Shown here in pieces: positions 51,114-60,265 of a stretch of 64,000 nt of DNA (position 1 is its first letter; every line of letters starts with the position of its first letter). A model generated the notes under the pieces. That model worked only from the letters and a program-made list of their open reading frames with translations, was not told the DNA's origin and did not search any database. Location of the stretch: assembly GCA_963825585.1 (NCBI GenBank), contig CAWGTX010000006.1, positions 558,001 through 622,000 on the forward strand, read 5' to 3'. The translations under genes were made by a program, and so were the position numbers. This DNA comes from JAOUGY01 sp963825585 (GTDB lineage Bacteria; Actinomycetota; Acidimicrobiia; Spongiisociales; ZC4RG35).

Positions 51114-52838
51114 TCAGATCCCGATCCGGCGTCCGGTCTCCACGAGGTCGATGACGCGCTCGATGACACCCGACAATGGGACTTCCTCGGTGGTCATCCC
51201 CTGGCGGACCGTGAGTTCGGCGACGCCGTTGGCGACGCCCTTGGGGCCGATGGTGACACGGTACGGGATGCCAACCAGCTCGGCGTCTGCGAACTTGACG
51301 CCGGGCCGTTCAGGGCGATCGTCGAGGACAACCTCGATACCCGCCCCCGCCAGGCGTTCGTACACGTCGTTGCTCGCGTTCCTGGCGGCATCGTCGTCAG
51401 GTCGGAGGACCGTGACGACGACTTCGTAGGGTGCGAGCGAGACCGGCCAGATGATGCCGCGTTCGTCGTTCCAGGTCTCGACGACGGCAGCCATGGAACG
51501 CTCCACGCCGATGCCGTAGGACCCCATGACGATCGGGTGGGACTCCCCCGCCTCGTCCTGCACGACGGCATTCATGACGGCGGAGTATCTGGTCCCCAGC
51601 TTGAAGATGTGGCCGACCTCGATGCCCTTCCACAGATCGAGGGTGCCACCGCAGTCGGCGCACACCTCGCCGGCCCGGACGGTGCGCAGCTCGGTCCATG
51701 TCCCGACCGCGATGTCCCGATCCACATCGACGTTCTTCAGGTGCCAGTCGTCGTGGTTGGCTCCCGTGGTCATGCCCCGCCGGCCGCGCAGGGCGTTGTC
51801 GGCGATGATCGGCATGCCGCTCACACCAACAGACCCCAGGCTTCCCGGGTTCGCTCCCAGAGCCGCCACGATCTCGTCGACCTGAGCGGGTCGAATCCGC
51901 ACCGCGCCGGTGGCATCGACCAGCTTCTGCTCCAACAGGTCGTGGTCACCGCGTACCAAGACGAGTGTCACGACGTCGTCGAGCAGGTAGACCAGCGTCT
52001 TGATCTGTCGGTCGGGCGCCGCCACATCGGGGTGGGCCTCGGCCAACGCCTTGATCGTGCGAAGTTCGGGTGTGGCGAATCGGGATGGCTCGGGCACCGA
52101 GTCGGGATCCACGATCTCGGGCAGACGCGAGACCGCCTTCTCGAGGTTCGACCGGTATTCACATCCGTCGCAGGTGACGATCCAGTCCTCCCCCGCCGGG
52201 CTGCGCACCATGAACTCGATCGAGCCCGCACCACCCATCGCCCCCGAGGATGCCTGAACGTCGACCGCGGCCAGACCGAAGCGAGAGAAGATCCGCAGGT
52301 AGGCGGCATGGTGGCGGTCGAAGGCGGCATCGAGCCCTTCGACATCGACGTCGAGCGAGTAGGAATCCTTCATCGTGAACTCACGCACCCGCAGCAGGCC
52401 TGACTTGGGGCGTGGCTCGTCGCGAAACTTCGTCTGGATCTGGTACCAGATCTGCGGGAGGTCCTTGTACGAGAACAGCTCGGTCGCCAGGAGGGCGAAG
52501 ATCTCCTCGTGGGTCATCCCGAGGGCGTTTTCGGAGCCTTTGCGGTCGACCAGACGGAACATCTCGTCACCCATGACGTCCCAACGGCCCGACTTCTTCC
52601 AGATCTCGGCAGGATGCAGGGCAGGCAGATGGAACCGCTGCCCACCGATCAGGTTCATCTCGTTCTCGATGATGCGCGACACCTTGGTACGGACACGCTG
52701 CCCCAAAGGAAGCATCGAGTAGTGCCCAGCCGACAGCTGACGGATGAACCCGCCCCTGACCAGCAGCTTGTGCGAGACGGCTTCTGCCTCGGCGGGATCG
52801 TCACGAAGGGTGGGGATGAAGAGTTGAGACCAGCGCAT
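51114..52838 (-). CDS. proS: Prolyl-tRNA synthetase, bacterial type
   Basis: A 574-residue class II synthetase starting MRWSQLFIPTLRDDPAEAEAVSHKLL. Motif 2 (QTKFRDEPRPKSGLLRVREFTMKDSYS) and motif 3 (GSYGIGVERSMAAVVE) are present, with the YbaK-like editing insertion in the middle (TIKALAEAHPDV, KTLVYLLDD) as in the long bacterial type. The C-terminal anticodon domain follows. The start at 52838 excludes an upstream extension that runs through repeat DNA. Nothing like a T-box was seen upstream. Confidence 0.95.
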   Translation of the reverse strand: MRWSQLFIPTLRDDPAEAEAVSHKLLVRGGFIRQLSAGHYSMLPLGQRVRTKVSRIIENEMNLIGGQRFHLPALHPAEIWKKSGRWDVMGDEMFRLVDRKGSENALGMTHEEIFALLATELFSYKDLPQIWYQIQTKFRDEPRPKSGLLRVREFTMKDSYSLDVDVEGLDAAFDRHHAAYLRIFSRFGLAAVDVQASSGAMGGAGSIEFMVRSPAGEDWIVTCDGCEYRSNLEKAVSRLPEIVDPDSVPEPSRFATPELRTIKALAEAHPDVAAPDRQIKTLVYLLDDVVTLVLVRGDHDLLEQKLVDATGAVRIRPAQVDEIVAALGANPGSLGSVGVSGMPIIADNALRGRRGMTTGANHDDWHLKNVDVDRDIAVGTWTELRTVRAGEVCADCGGTLDLWKGIEVGHIFKLGTRYSAVMNAVVQDEAGESHPIVMGSYGIGVERSMAAVVETWNDERGIIWPVSLAPYEVVVTVLRPDDDAARNASNDVYERLAGAGIEVVLDDRPERPGVKFADAELVGIPYRVTIGPKGVANGVAELTVRQGMTTEEVPLSGVIERVIDLVETGRRIGI

Positions 52839-52913
52839 GTGGGGAACGGACGATAGTCGGAGGGTCGGCCGAGCCTGGCGGGAATAACTCGAGCCGCCCT
52901 CGCGCTCATGAGG

Positions 52914-53400
52914 TTCAACGTAGAACGTAGAACGTAGAACGTCCGGCACGGTCTTCACGCGCGCCAACCACGGGGCCACCACCGGGGCGCCACATCCACC
53001 GAGAGGCGAGAGCCAGCGCTCAACGGGCTCATGGGTTCAACGTAGAACGTAGAACGGTCAAGGTCCGGCGGCCGACTCGCCTGATCCGTGCCCGGGGCCG
53101 CCACCGGGGTGCCACAGCTGCCGAAAGGCGGAGACCGCGCGCGGCGACGGTACAACGTAGAACGTAGAACGTTCAAGGTCCGGCGGCCGACTCGCCTGAG
53201 CCGTATCCGGGGGCCGCCACCGGGGCGCCACATCCACCGAGAGCTGAGAGCCGGCGCTCATGGGGTTGAACGTAGAACGTTCAATGTCTGGCGGCCGATT
53301 CGCCGAAGCCATGCCCGTGGCCGCCACCGGGTGGCGGCCCCGGGCCGTGCGGCGGACGGTGGCAGCCGGACCTTCTACGTTCTACGTTCTACGTTGTACC
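52914..53400. repeat. Repeats of about 110 bp joined by AACGTAG heptamers
   Basis: Four imperfect units share GGTCCGGCGGCCGACTCGCC, GGGGCCGCCACCGGGG, CACATCCACCGAGAG and GGCGCTCATGGGGTT, each joined by two to four copies of AACGTAG (52920, 53040, 53153, 53270). The array closes with three inverted copies (CTACGTT) at 53375-53396. No gene is present between 52839 and 53388. Confidence 0.9.
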
Positions 53401-54607
53401 GTCGCCGCGCGCGGTCTCCGCCACCTTCGCCCGCCGTTCGGCCGACCGGTTGGCGTCGCCCTTGATCTCGATCAGTTGGAGGCGGTCGGCGGCGGCGATG
53501 GCGGCGGCATTGGTGTCGGCAGCGGCGAGGCGTGCCTCGACGCCTTCTTCGACGAGTTTCTTGGCTTCTTCGAGCAGCGCTTCGACCATCTCGGATTCCG
53601 GGACGACCCGCACGACCTGGCCTTTGATGAACAGGTGACCCTTGCCCCGACCTGCGGCGATGCCGATGTCGGCCGAGCCGGCCTCTCCGGGACCATTCAC
53701 GACACATCCCATCACCGCGACCTGGATCGGCAGGTTGGCGGCTTCGAGGGCGGCCTGTGCTCGATTGGCAACGTCGATCACGTCCACCTCCGCCCGACCG
53801 CAGGACGGGCAGGCGATGAGGTCGAGGCCCTTGCGCTCGCGGCAGACCCAGATATTCGAGCAGCATCCGACCGGCCTTTGCCTCCTCGACGGGGTCGGCG
53901 GTCAACGAGAAGCGGATGGTGTCACCGATACCTTCGTTGAGCAGGGTTCCGATGCCTGCCACACCCTTGATGAGACCGCCCGGGAGCGGACCGGCCTCGG
54001 TGACGCCAAGGTGAAGCGGGTAGTCGACCTGGTCGGCGAGCAGCCGATATGAGGCGACCATGGTCGGCACGTTGGAGTGTTTCACCGAGATCTTGATGTC
54101 GGTGAAGTCGACGTCCTCGAGATAGCGGATCTCGGTGAGGGCAGACTCGACGAGGGCCTCCGGCACCGCACCCCCGTACTTGGCTTCCAGGTCCCGGTCG
54201 AGCGAACCGCCGTTCACCCCGATACGGATGGGAACCCCGTGATCCTTTGCTTCGCGGGCGACCGTCTTGATGTGCACCTCGTTGCGGATGTTGCCGGGGT
54301 TGAGCCGCAATCCCTGCACACCGGCTTCCAGCGCCGCCAGAGCCAGCTTGTACTGGAAATGGATGTCGGCGACGATCGGGACCGGGCTGCGGGGCACGAT
54401 CTCCGCAAGCCCCTGCGCCGCCTCGACCTCGTTGCAGGTGATTCGGACGATGTCGGCACCGTTGGCGGCGAGTGCGTACACCTGCTGGAGGGTGCCGTCG
54501 ACGTCGGCCGTCTTGGTGGTCGTCATCGACTGGACGCTGACCGGGGCGTCTCCGCCCACGGGGACGTTTCCGACCCGGATCTGTCGGGTTGGTCTACGGG
54601 CGATCAC
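53389..54607 (-). CDS. ispG: 4-hydroxy-3-methylbut-2-enyl diphosphate synthase, apparent frameshift
   Basis: The first 250 residues (RRPTRQIRVGNVPVGGDAPVSVQSMTTT, ADIHFQYKLALAALEAG, RLNPGNI) are a clear IspG TIM barrel of the MEP isoprenoid pathway. At about 53838-53843 one extra base breaks the frame. Removing it gives LGLRERKGLDLIACPSCGRAEVDVIDVANRA, with two of the [4Fe-4S] cysteines, and the third is in VMGCVVNGPGE. The essential role suggests a sequence error rather than real loss. The stop TAG is part of an AACGTAG repeat, so the C-terminus was fixed by the array. Confidence 0.85.
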
Positions 54608-54626
54608 GCTGGCACCACTTTCGACG

Positions 54627-55760
54627 TCAGGAGGGGATCTCGATGGGATTGACGATATCGAGGATGATCGTCATCACGCCCAGGATCGAGAGCGCACCGA
54701 TCACCAACACCGCCACCGGCACGAGCGCCCGGATGTCCGCCTTGCGCCGGGTCAACTTCTCATACAGGGCGACCGCAAAGTGGCCACCGTCGAGAGGGAA
54801 GAGCGGGAGCACGTTGATGGTGCCGAGCACGACGTTCACCGCCGCCATCAGGTAGAAGAGATTGGCGATACCGATCTGATCGGCCTGGGCCCCGATCTGG
54901 GCGAGACCGACGACGCTCACCGGTCGGACCTCGTTGTCGACCTCGCCTCCGACGATCCCACCGGCGAGCTGGCCGAGGGTGTCGAAGCGGAAGATCTGGG
55001 AGAACACCTGGAACGTCCCACCGATCTGGAACCAGACCTCCTGGGCCGCGCGACCCGTGGCGGAGAACACCGACACCGGAAGCCGCTCGTAAGCCGGCCC
55101 CACCCCCAGGAAACCCACTTCTCCCCCACCGGCAGGGTCCTCGCGTGTCCCGATCGTGGCGGGCAGTTCGATGATCTCACCGCCCCGCTCGACTTCGAGC
55201 ACAACCTCGGCGCCGGCAGACTCGGCGACCGTCGCCGCCAGGGTCTCCCAGTCGTTCATGGCGACCCCATCGATGGCGATGATCACGTCACCCGCCTCCA
55301 CCCCGGCTGCGGCCGCTGCCACCGGAGGGCCATCCTCGGGCTCCACTACCGCCGCGACCTCGGTGGTGGGGATCTGCTCGCCGGCGGAGATGATGAGTCC
55401 GAAGAAGATGAAGTAGGCGAGCAGGAAGTTGGCGGCGACACCCGCCAGCACCACCACCGACTTCTTCCAGAACACCTTCTCGCGGTAGGTGCGTCCGATG
55501 TCGGCGGGATCGACCTCCTCCACCGAGCTCATCCCGATGATCTTGACGTATGCTCCGAACGGAATCGGCTTGATCCCGTATTCGGTCTCACCCCGCTTGA
55601 CCGACCAGATCCTCGGCCCGAAACCGAGGAAGAACTCGGTGACTTTCATCCCCGTCGCCTTGGCCGCGAAGAAATGCCCAGCCTCGTGCGCGATGACGAA
55701 GATGATGATGGCCGAGATGACGCCGAAGCCGCCGAGAAATCCTTGCATGAGCTCCATCAA
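54627..55760 (-). CDS. rseP: RIP metalloprotease RseP-like (site-2 protease)
   Basis: A 377-residue membrane protease. The zinc motif is in FVIAHEAGHFFAAKATG (about residue 25), a PDZ domain follows (GVEAGDVIIAIDGVAMNDW), and the third ligand is in NVLPLFPLDGGHFAVALYEKL. It cuts membrane-bound anti-sigma factors and signal-peptide remnants. It lies between dxr and ispG, the usual place in actinobacteria. Confidence 0.92.
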   Translation of the reverse strand: MMELMQGFLGGFGVISAIIIFVIAHEAGHFFAAKATGMKVTEFFLGFGPRIWSVKRGETEYGIKPIPFGAYVKIIGMSSVEEVDPADIGRTYREKVFWKKSVVVLAGVAANFLLAYFIFFGLIISAGEQIPTTEVAAVVEPEDGPPVAAAAAGVEAGDVIIAIDGVAMNDWETLAATVAESAGAEVVLEVERGGEIIELPATIGTREDPAGGGEVGFLGVGPAYERLPVSVFSATGRAAQEVWFQIGGTFQVFSQIFRFDTLGQLAGGIVGGEVDNEVRPVSVVGLAQIGAQADQIGIANLFYLMAAVNVVLGTINVLPLFPLDGGHFAVALYEKLTRRKADIRALVPVAVLVIGALSILGVMTIILDIVNPIEIPS

Positions 55761-55792
55761 CCTAGCCGCCAGCAGAAGCTAGGTGGAGGAGC

Positions 55793-55925
55793 GGCTCCTG
55801 GCTGCTGGCTTTTGGCTGCTGGCTCCTGGCTGCTGGCTCCTGGCTGCTGGGCCGCGACCCGCTGTGTGCCACGACGAGCCGGATTGCGCGTTCTGGCCAG
55901 TAGCCAGCCGCTAGCAGCGAGCAGC
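55793..55925. repeat. Heptamer element with inverted arms
   Basis: About eight GGCTGCT/GGCTCCT heptamers (55793-55850) face CCAGTAGCCAGCCGCTAGCAG (55897-55925) over a 45-bp core containing GCCACGACGAGCC, which recalls the core at 50.2 kb. The right arm ends seven bases from the dxr stop. Confidence 0.87.
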
Positions 55926-55931
55926 CCGGAT

Positions 55932-57101
55932 TCAGCACGCTCCCGCGATCATCGCAGCGGCCACAGATCTCGCTTCGGCATCGATCGCGAGGACTTCGTC
56001 GAAGGTGGTGGCGTCGGCGCCCGCCATCTCGGTCATGGCAGCTTCGATGATCATGGGGATGGCATTGAAGCCGAGGCGTCCTTGCAGGAAGGCAGCCACT
56101 GCCACCTCATCGGCGGCGTTGTAGACGGCCGGAATCGCTCCGCCCTCGCGGCCGGCCCGGTATGCAAGAGCAAGGGCGGGGAACGTCTCCATGTCGGGTG
56201 CCTCGAAGTCGAGCTGTCGGCCCACCAGATCGAACGGCTCGCGAGGTGACGCCGCACGGTCGGGATAGGTGAGCGCGTATTGGATCGGTACCCGCATGTC
56301 GGTGTGGCCGATGTGGGCGAGCATCGCGCCGTCGATCATCCGGATGAGCGCATGCACCAGGCTCTGGGGATGGACCACGACTTCGATGCGGTCGAAGTCG
56401 ACCCCGAAGAGGACATGCGCCTCGAGCACTTCGAGGCCCTTGTTGACCAGCGTGGCCGAGTCGAGGGTGATTCGACCGCCCATCTGCCAGGTGGGGTGCT
56501 TCAACGCCTGTTCCGGTGTCACGTCGTCGAGCTCGTCGAGGCGGCGTCCACGGAACGGTCCTCCGCTGGCTGTGAGCACGAGCGACTCGATCTCCGAGGC
56601 GGGTCTTCCCGCCAGCAACTGATGGAGAGCGGAGTGTTCGGAGTCCACCGGCACCAACGTCCCCCCTCTGGTGAGAGCCCGCTGCACCAGAGCACCCCCG
56701 GCCACGAGCGACTCCTTGTTCGCCAACCCGAGGAGATTTCCGGCCTCGAGAGCGGCGAGCGTGGAGGACAGACCGGCGGAACCGACGATTCCGTTCATCA
56801 CGATGGATCCGGGGAGCGCAGCCATCGCCGTGACCGCATCGGTCCCGAATCCGACCGGGCGCCCGGCGCGCCGCTCGAAGTCGTGCCGGTCGCTGTTCGA
56901 CCCACCGGCCACTGCGAGGGCCGCGTCCGGGTGGATTGCCGCCAGCTCGAGCAGGTCGACGCTGGGGCGACCGGAGGCGAGCCCGCGAACGGGAATGCCG
57001 AGCCGGGTCGCGACGTCGAGGGTCTGGCGCCCGACTGAACCGGTGGCGCCCAACACCACGAGTCCGTCCGCAGGCGAAGGAGCGATGTTGGAATCGGTCA
57101 C
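55932..57101 (-). CDS. dxr: 1-deoxy-D-xylulose 5-phosphate reductoisomerase
   Basis: A 389-residue NADPH enzyme of the MEP pathway. VVLGATGSVGRQTLDVATR binds NADPH, GLANKESLVAGG and VPVDSEHSALHQLL bind metal and substrate, and LTASGGPFRG is the flexible loop. Its start overlaps the cdsA stop by four bases. Together with ispG and rseP it forms the standard dxr-rseP-ispG order, here split by a heptamer element. Confidence 0.95.
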   Translation of the reverse strand: MTDSNIAPSPADGLVVLGATGSVGRQTLDVATRLGIPVRGLASGRPSVDLLELAAIHPDAALAVAGGSNSDRHDFERRAGRPVGFGTDAVTAMAALPGSIVMNGIVGSAGLSSTLAALEAGNLLGLANKESLVAGGALVQRALTRGGTLVPVDSEHSALHQLLAGRPASEIESLVLTASGGPFRGRRLDELDDVTPEQALKHPTWQMGGRITLDSATLVNKGLEVLEAHVLFGVDFDRIEVVVHPQSLVHALIRMIDGAMLAHIGHTDMRVPIQYALTYPDRAASPREPFDLVGRQLDFEAPDMETFPALALAYRAGREGGAIPAVYNAADEVAVAAFLQGRLGFNAIPMIIEAAMTEMAGADATTFDEVLAIDAEARSVAAAMIAGAC

Positions 57102-58339
57102 AGAATGTCGAAGACGCCGAGCAGGATGTAGGCACCGGGCACGACGAAGAGAAGGGCATCGATTCGGTCGAGCATCCCTCCGTGGCCGGGGAGCAGAGAC
57201 CCCATGTCCTTGACGTCGAGCGAGCGTTTCACGACGGATTCGGCGGCGTCTCCGAGTGGGGCGAGCACCACGATCGTCCCGGTCATGATCAGCGACTGGA
57301 TGAAGCTGATCGAGAAGATGTCCCGAAAGGTCGAGAGGACGGCGGCGAGCAGCAGCGCTGTCACCGTCCCCCCCACGAAGCCCTCCCAGGTCTTCTTGGG
57401 CGAGACTTTCGGTGCCATCAGGCGTCGCCCGAACGCCCGCCCGGCGAAGTACGACCCCGCATCGAAGGCGGCAGTGACGAGGACCACGAACAGGATCAGG
57501 CCGGTTGGGTCGACACCGGCCGCTTCCGCCTCGCGCACCAGGGCAATCGCGAACCCGAGCAGGCCCACCCAGCCGGCCCCCATCACGGTGAGAGCGGCGT
57601 TCTCCAACGGATTTCTTCGACCGGTTGCCGCGTAGAACAGGCCGACAACGGCCATCACGAGGGTGATCGACACGCCGATGGCGACCACACCGGACCGAAG
57701 AGTCCCTACGGCGATCCCGAACATACCCAGGAAGCCGAACAACGCCGCCGGTGAGTAGCCGCGTGACCGGGCGGTCGAATAGAACTCACCGAGCGACAAA
57801 ATCATGACCGCCAGCACGAACCCGGTGAACCAGAGCCGGCCCAGCAGCAGGCTCCCGAGGAAGATGCCCACCAACACCACGGCGGTGCCGACCCTCATGG
57901 TGAGATCCGATGCCCGCTGCTGCTCCTCGAGTTCGACCTCCTCCTCGGAAGGCCCCCGGAACCCGGTCACATCATCGAATCCGATAAGACCGGACCCCAC
58001 CCCCGGCATCGACGCCGAGACGGCCTGGCGCTCGACGTCTTCGGCAGCTGCCCGGGCGATCTCCTCGGCGAGGCCCTGGTATTCGCGGGTGGTGGCCGCC
58101 TGGTAGTCCTCGTTGGTGAAATCGTCGAGCGACGTCGGACCGCGTCCGAGGTCGGTGAAATCCTTGGGTTGGGCAGCTTCCGACTCTGCGCTTCGGAACG
58201 GATCGGCTTCCTCGGATTCGCTCGGACGCCCGTCGTCGGTCCCCTCATCGGTCGGGACCGGTGCCGGAGTCGGATCGGCCTCCCACGGGCGCAGTATGCG
58301 CGGCTCGGCCTGACCGCTCGAGGAGCGTTCGTCGCTCAT
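57098..58339 (-). CDS. cdsA: Phosphatidate cytidylyltransferase with acidic N-terminal extension
   Basis: A 413-residue protein. The C-terminal two thirds are membrane helices ending in the CdsA signature VVKRSLDVKDMGSLLPGHGGMLDRIDALL. It makes CDP-diacylglycerol for phospholipids. The first about 145 residues are acidic, Ser/Pro/Glu-rich and probably disordered, unlike most CdsA proteins. It follows frr by one base. Confidence 0.92.
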   Translation of the reverse strand: MSDERSSSGQAEPRILRPWEADPTPAPVPTDEGTDDGRPSESEEADPFRSAESEAAQPKDFTDLGRGPTSLDDFTNEDYQAATTREYQGLAEEIARAAAEDVERQAVSASMPGVGSGLIGFDDVTGFRGPSEEEVELEEQQRASDLTMRVGTAVVLVGIFLGSLLLGRLWFTGFVLAVMILSLGEFYSTARSRGYSPAALFGFLGMFGIAVGTLRSGVVAIGVSITLVMAVVGLFYAATGRRNPLENAALTVMGAGWVGLLGFAIALVREAEAAGVDPTGLILFVVLVTAAFDAGSYFAGRAFGRRLMAPKVSPKKTWEGFVGGTVTALLLAAVLSTFRDIFSISFIQSLIMTGTIVVLAPLGDAAESVVKRSLDVKDMGSLLPGHGGMLDRIDALLFVVPGAYILLGVFDIL

Positions 58340-58340
58340 G

Positions 58341-58892
58341 TCATACCTCGAGGAGCTCGGCTTCCTTGCGAGCCACCAATTCTTCGATGTAGGCCACGTA
58401 GCGGTCGGTGACCTCCTGGAGCTCCTTCTCGGCGCGGCGAATGTCGTCGTCGGAGATCTCGCCGTGCAGTGCCTCCATGTCGGTCTTGGTGTGGCGGCGG
58501 ATGTTCCGGACCGCCACCCGACCGTCTTCGGCCATGCCTTTCACGACCTTGATCAGGTCGCGGCGGCGATCCTCGGTGAGGGGCGGGAACGAAAGCCGGA
58601 TGACTTGGCCGTCGTTTGACGGGTTCATACCGAGGTCGGCTTCCTGGATGCCCTTCTCGATCGCCTGGATCGACGACTTGTCGAATGGAGAGATCACGAG
58701 CAACCGCGGCTCGGGCACCGAGAAGGTGGCCAGCTGCTGGAGCGGCGTGTGCGATCCGTAGTACTCCACCACGACCCTGCTGAGGATCTGGGGATTCGCC
58801 CGACCCGTACGAACGGTCGTGAACTCGGAGGCAACGTGATCGACGGCCTGTACCATCTTCTCACGGGCTTCTTCGAGCAGTTCCTCGATCAT
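58341..58892 (-). CDS. frr: Ribosome recycling factor
   Basis: A 183-residue protein of normal length with FTTVRTGRANPQILSRVVVEYYG and SFPPLTEDRRRDLIKVVKGMAEDGRVAVRNIRR. It splits post-termination ribosomes with EF-G. It lies after pyrH in the rpsB-tsf-pyrH-frr-cdsA order. Confidence 0.96.
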   Translation of the reverse strand: MIEELLEEAREKMVQAVDHVASEFTTVRTGRANPQILSRVVVEYYGSHTPLQQLATFSVPEPRLLVISPFDKSSIQAIEKGIQEADLGMNPSNDGQVIRLSFPPLTEDRRRDLIKVVKGMAEDGRVAVRNIRRHTKTDMEALHGEISDDDIRRAEKELQEVTDRYVAYIEELVARKEAELLEV

Positions 58893-58926
58893 GGTTCCTC
58901 CCTGGGTCGTCCTCGTGGGCGACCGA

Positions 58927-59634
58927 TCAATGCACGATCGTGCCGATACGCTGACCGGAGACGGCGTGGATGATGTTGCCCGGCTCGGTCATGTCGAACA
59001 CCACGATCGGCACTCCGTGCTCGCGGCACATCGTAATGGCGGTCGAGTCCATCACCCGGAGTCCCATGGAGAGAAAATCCATGTATCCCAGTTCGGGGAT
59101 GAGGACCGCATCGGGGTTGGTGACCGGATCCTTGTCGTAGATCCCGTCGACCTTGCTGGCTTTCAGTAGGAGCTCTGCTCCCACTTCGACCGCCCGCAGT
59201 GCTGCGGTGGTGTCTGTCGTGAAGAAGGGGTTGCCGGTTCCGGCGGCGAAGATCACGATCCGTCCCTTCTCCAGGTGACGGATCGCCTTCAACCGGATGT
59301 AGGGCTCGGCGAGTTGCTGCATCGTGATGGCCGACTGCACCCGCGTGGGCACGCCCGCCTTTTCGAGTGCGTCGCGCAACGCCAACGCGTTGATGACGGT
59401 GGCCAGCATTCCCATGTAATCGGCCGAGGCCGGGTCCATGCCCTTGGCGGCGGAAGACACACCGCGGAAGATGTTGCCGCCACCGACCACGATGGCGATC
59501 TCGGTACCGACGCCGTGCGCCTCAGCCACCTCTTCCGAGACGCGGGCCACCGTGACCGGATCGATGCCGTAGCCGAGTGAGGCGTCCGCGAACGCCTCAC
59601 CCGACAACTTCAGCAGCACTCGACGGTTGGTCAC
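58927..59634 (-). CDS. pyrH: UMP kinase
   Basis: A 235-residue bacterial UMP kinase: RRVLLKLSGEAFADASLGYGIDP, IVVGGGNIFRG and AAGTGNPFFTTDTTAALRAVE. It phosphorylates UMP to UDP. Its start overlaps the tsf stop by four bases. Confidence 0.96.
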   Translation of the reverse strand: MTNRRVLLKLSGEAFADASLGYGIDPVTVARVSEEVAEAHGVGTEIAIVVGGGNIFRGVSSAAKGMDPASADYMGMLATVINALALRDALEKAGVPTRVQSAITMQQLAEPYIRLKAIRHLEKGRIVIFAAGTGNPFFTTDTTAALRAVEVGAELLLKASKVDGIYDKDPVTNPDAVLIPELGYMDFLSMGLRVMDSTAITMCREHGVPIVVFDMTEPGNIIHAVSGQRIGTIVH

Positions 59635-60248
59635 GCCTTCTCGCCCACTGCGATCCGCGTGATCCGCTGAACAGAGATGTTCTCGCCCATCTTCAGCGCC
59701 AGCCGGGCTACCAGGTCGCCGACGGTGCCCTCGAACTTCTCCTTGTTCACGAACTCCTGCTCGTAGAGCACGTTGTCGCGGTAGAACTTCTCGAGACGCC
59801 CCTCGACGATCTTGGCCATGGCCTGTTCGGGCTTGCCCGAAGCCTTGGCCTCACGCTCGATGAGCTCGGCCTCCTTGGCGACGGCGGCCTCGTCGACATC
59901 CTCCCGGCGCACCCAGATGGGGTTGGCCCACGACACGTGCATGGCGATGTCGGTGGCGGTCTGGCCGAAATCGGGGCTCTTGGCCACGAAGTCGGTCTCG
60001 CACACCAACTCGACGAGCACTCCCATCACGACGTGGTCGTTCTGGACGTGCAGGTACGAACCAACGGTGCCTTCGGACGCCTCACGACCTGCCCGCTTGG
60101 CGGCAGCGGCGAGTCCCCGTTCGCGCAGGAGTTCGAACGCCTTGTCGAAGTCTCCGTCGCTGTCGGACAGTGCCTTCTTGGCGTCCATCATGCCGACGCC
60201 GGCCTGCTGACGGAGCTTCTGGATGTCCTTTGCGCTGATGTCTGCCAC
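59631..60248 (-). CDS. tsf: Elongation factor Ts, short form
   Basis: A 205-residue EF-Ts with KLRQQAGVGMMDAKKALSDSDGDFDKAFELLRERG and the core LVCETDFVAKSPDF. It exchanges GDP on EF-Tu. At 205 residues it lacks most of the second core subdomain of the usual 270-280 residue actinobacterial type and resembles the short forms of Thermus-like lineages. It follows rpsB by 17 bp. Confidence 0.95.
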   Translation of the reverse strand: MADISAKDIQKLRQQAGVGMMDAKKALSDSDGDFDKAFELLRERGLAAAAKRAGREASEGTVGSYLHVQNDHVVMGVLVELVCETDFVAKSPDFGQTATDIAMHVSWANPIWVRREDVDEAAVAKEAELIEREAKASGKPEQAMAKIVEGRLEKFYRDNVLYEQEFVNKEKFEGTVGDLVARLALKMGENISVQRITRIAVGEKA

Positions 60249-60265
60249 GTTTCCTCCGTTGCTTC

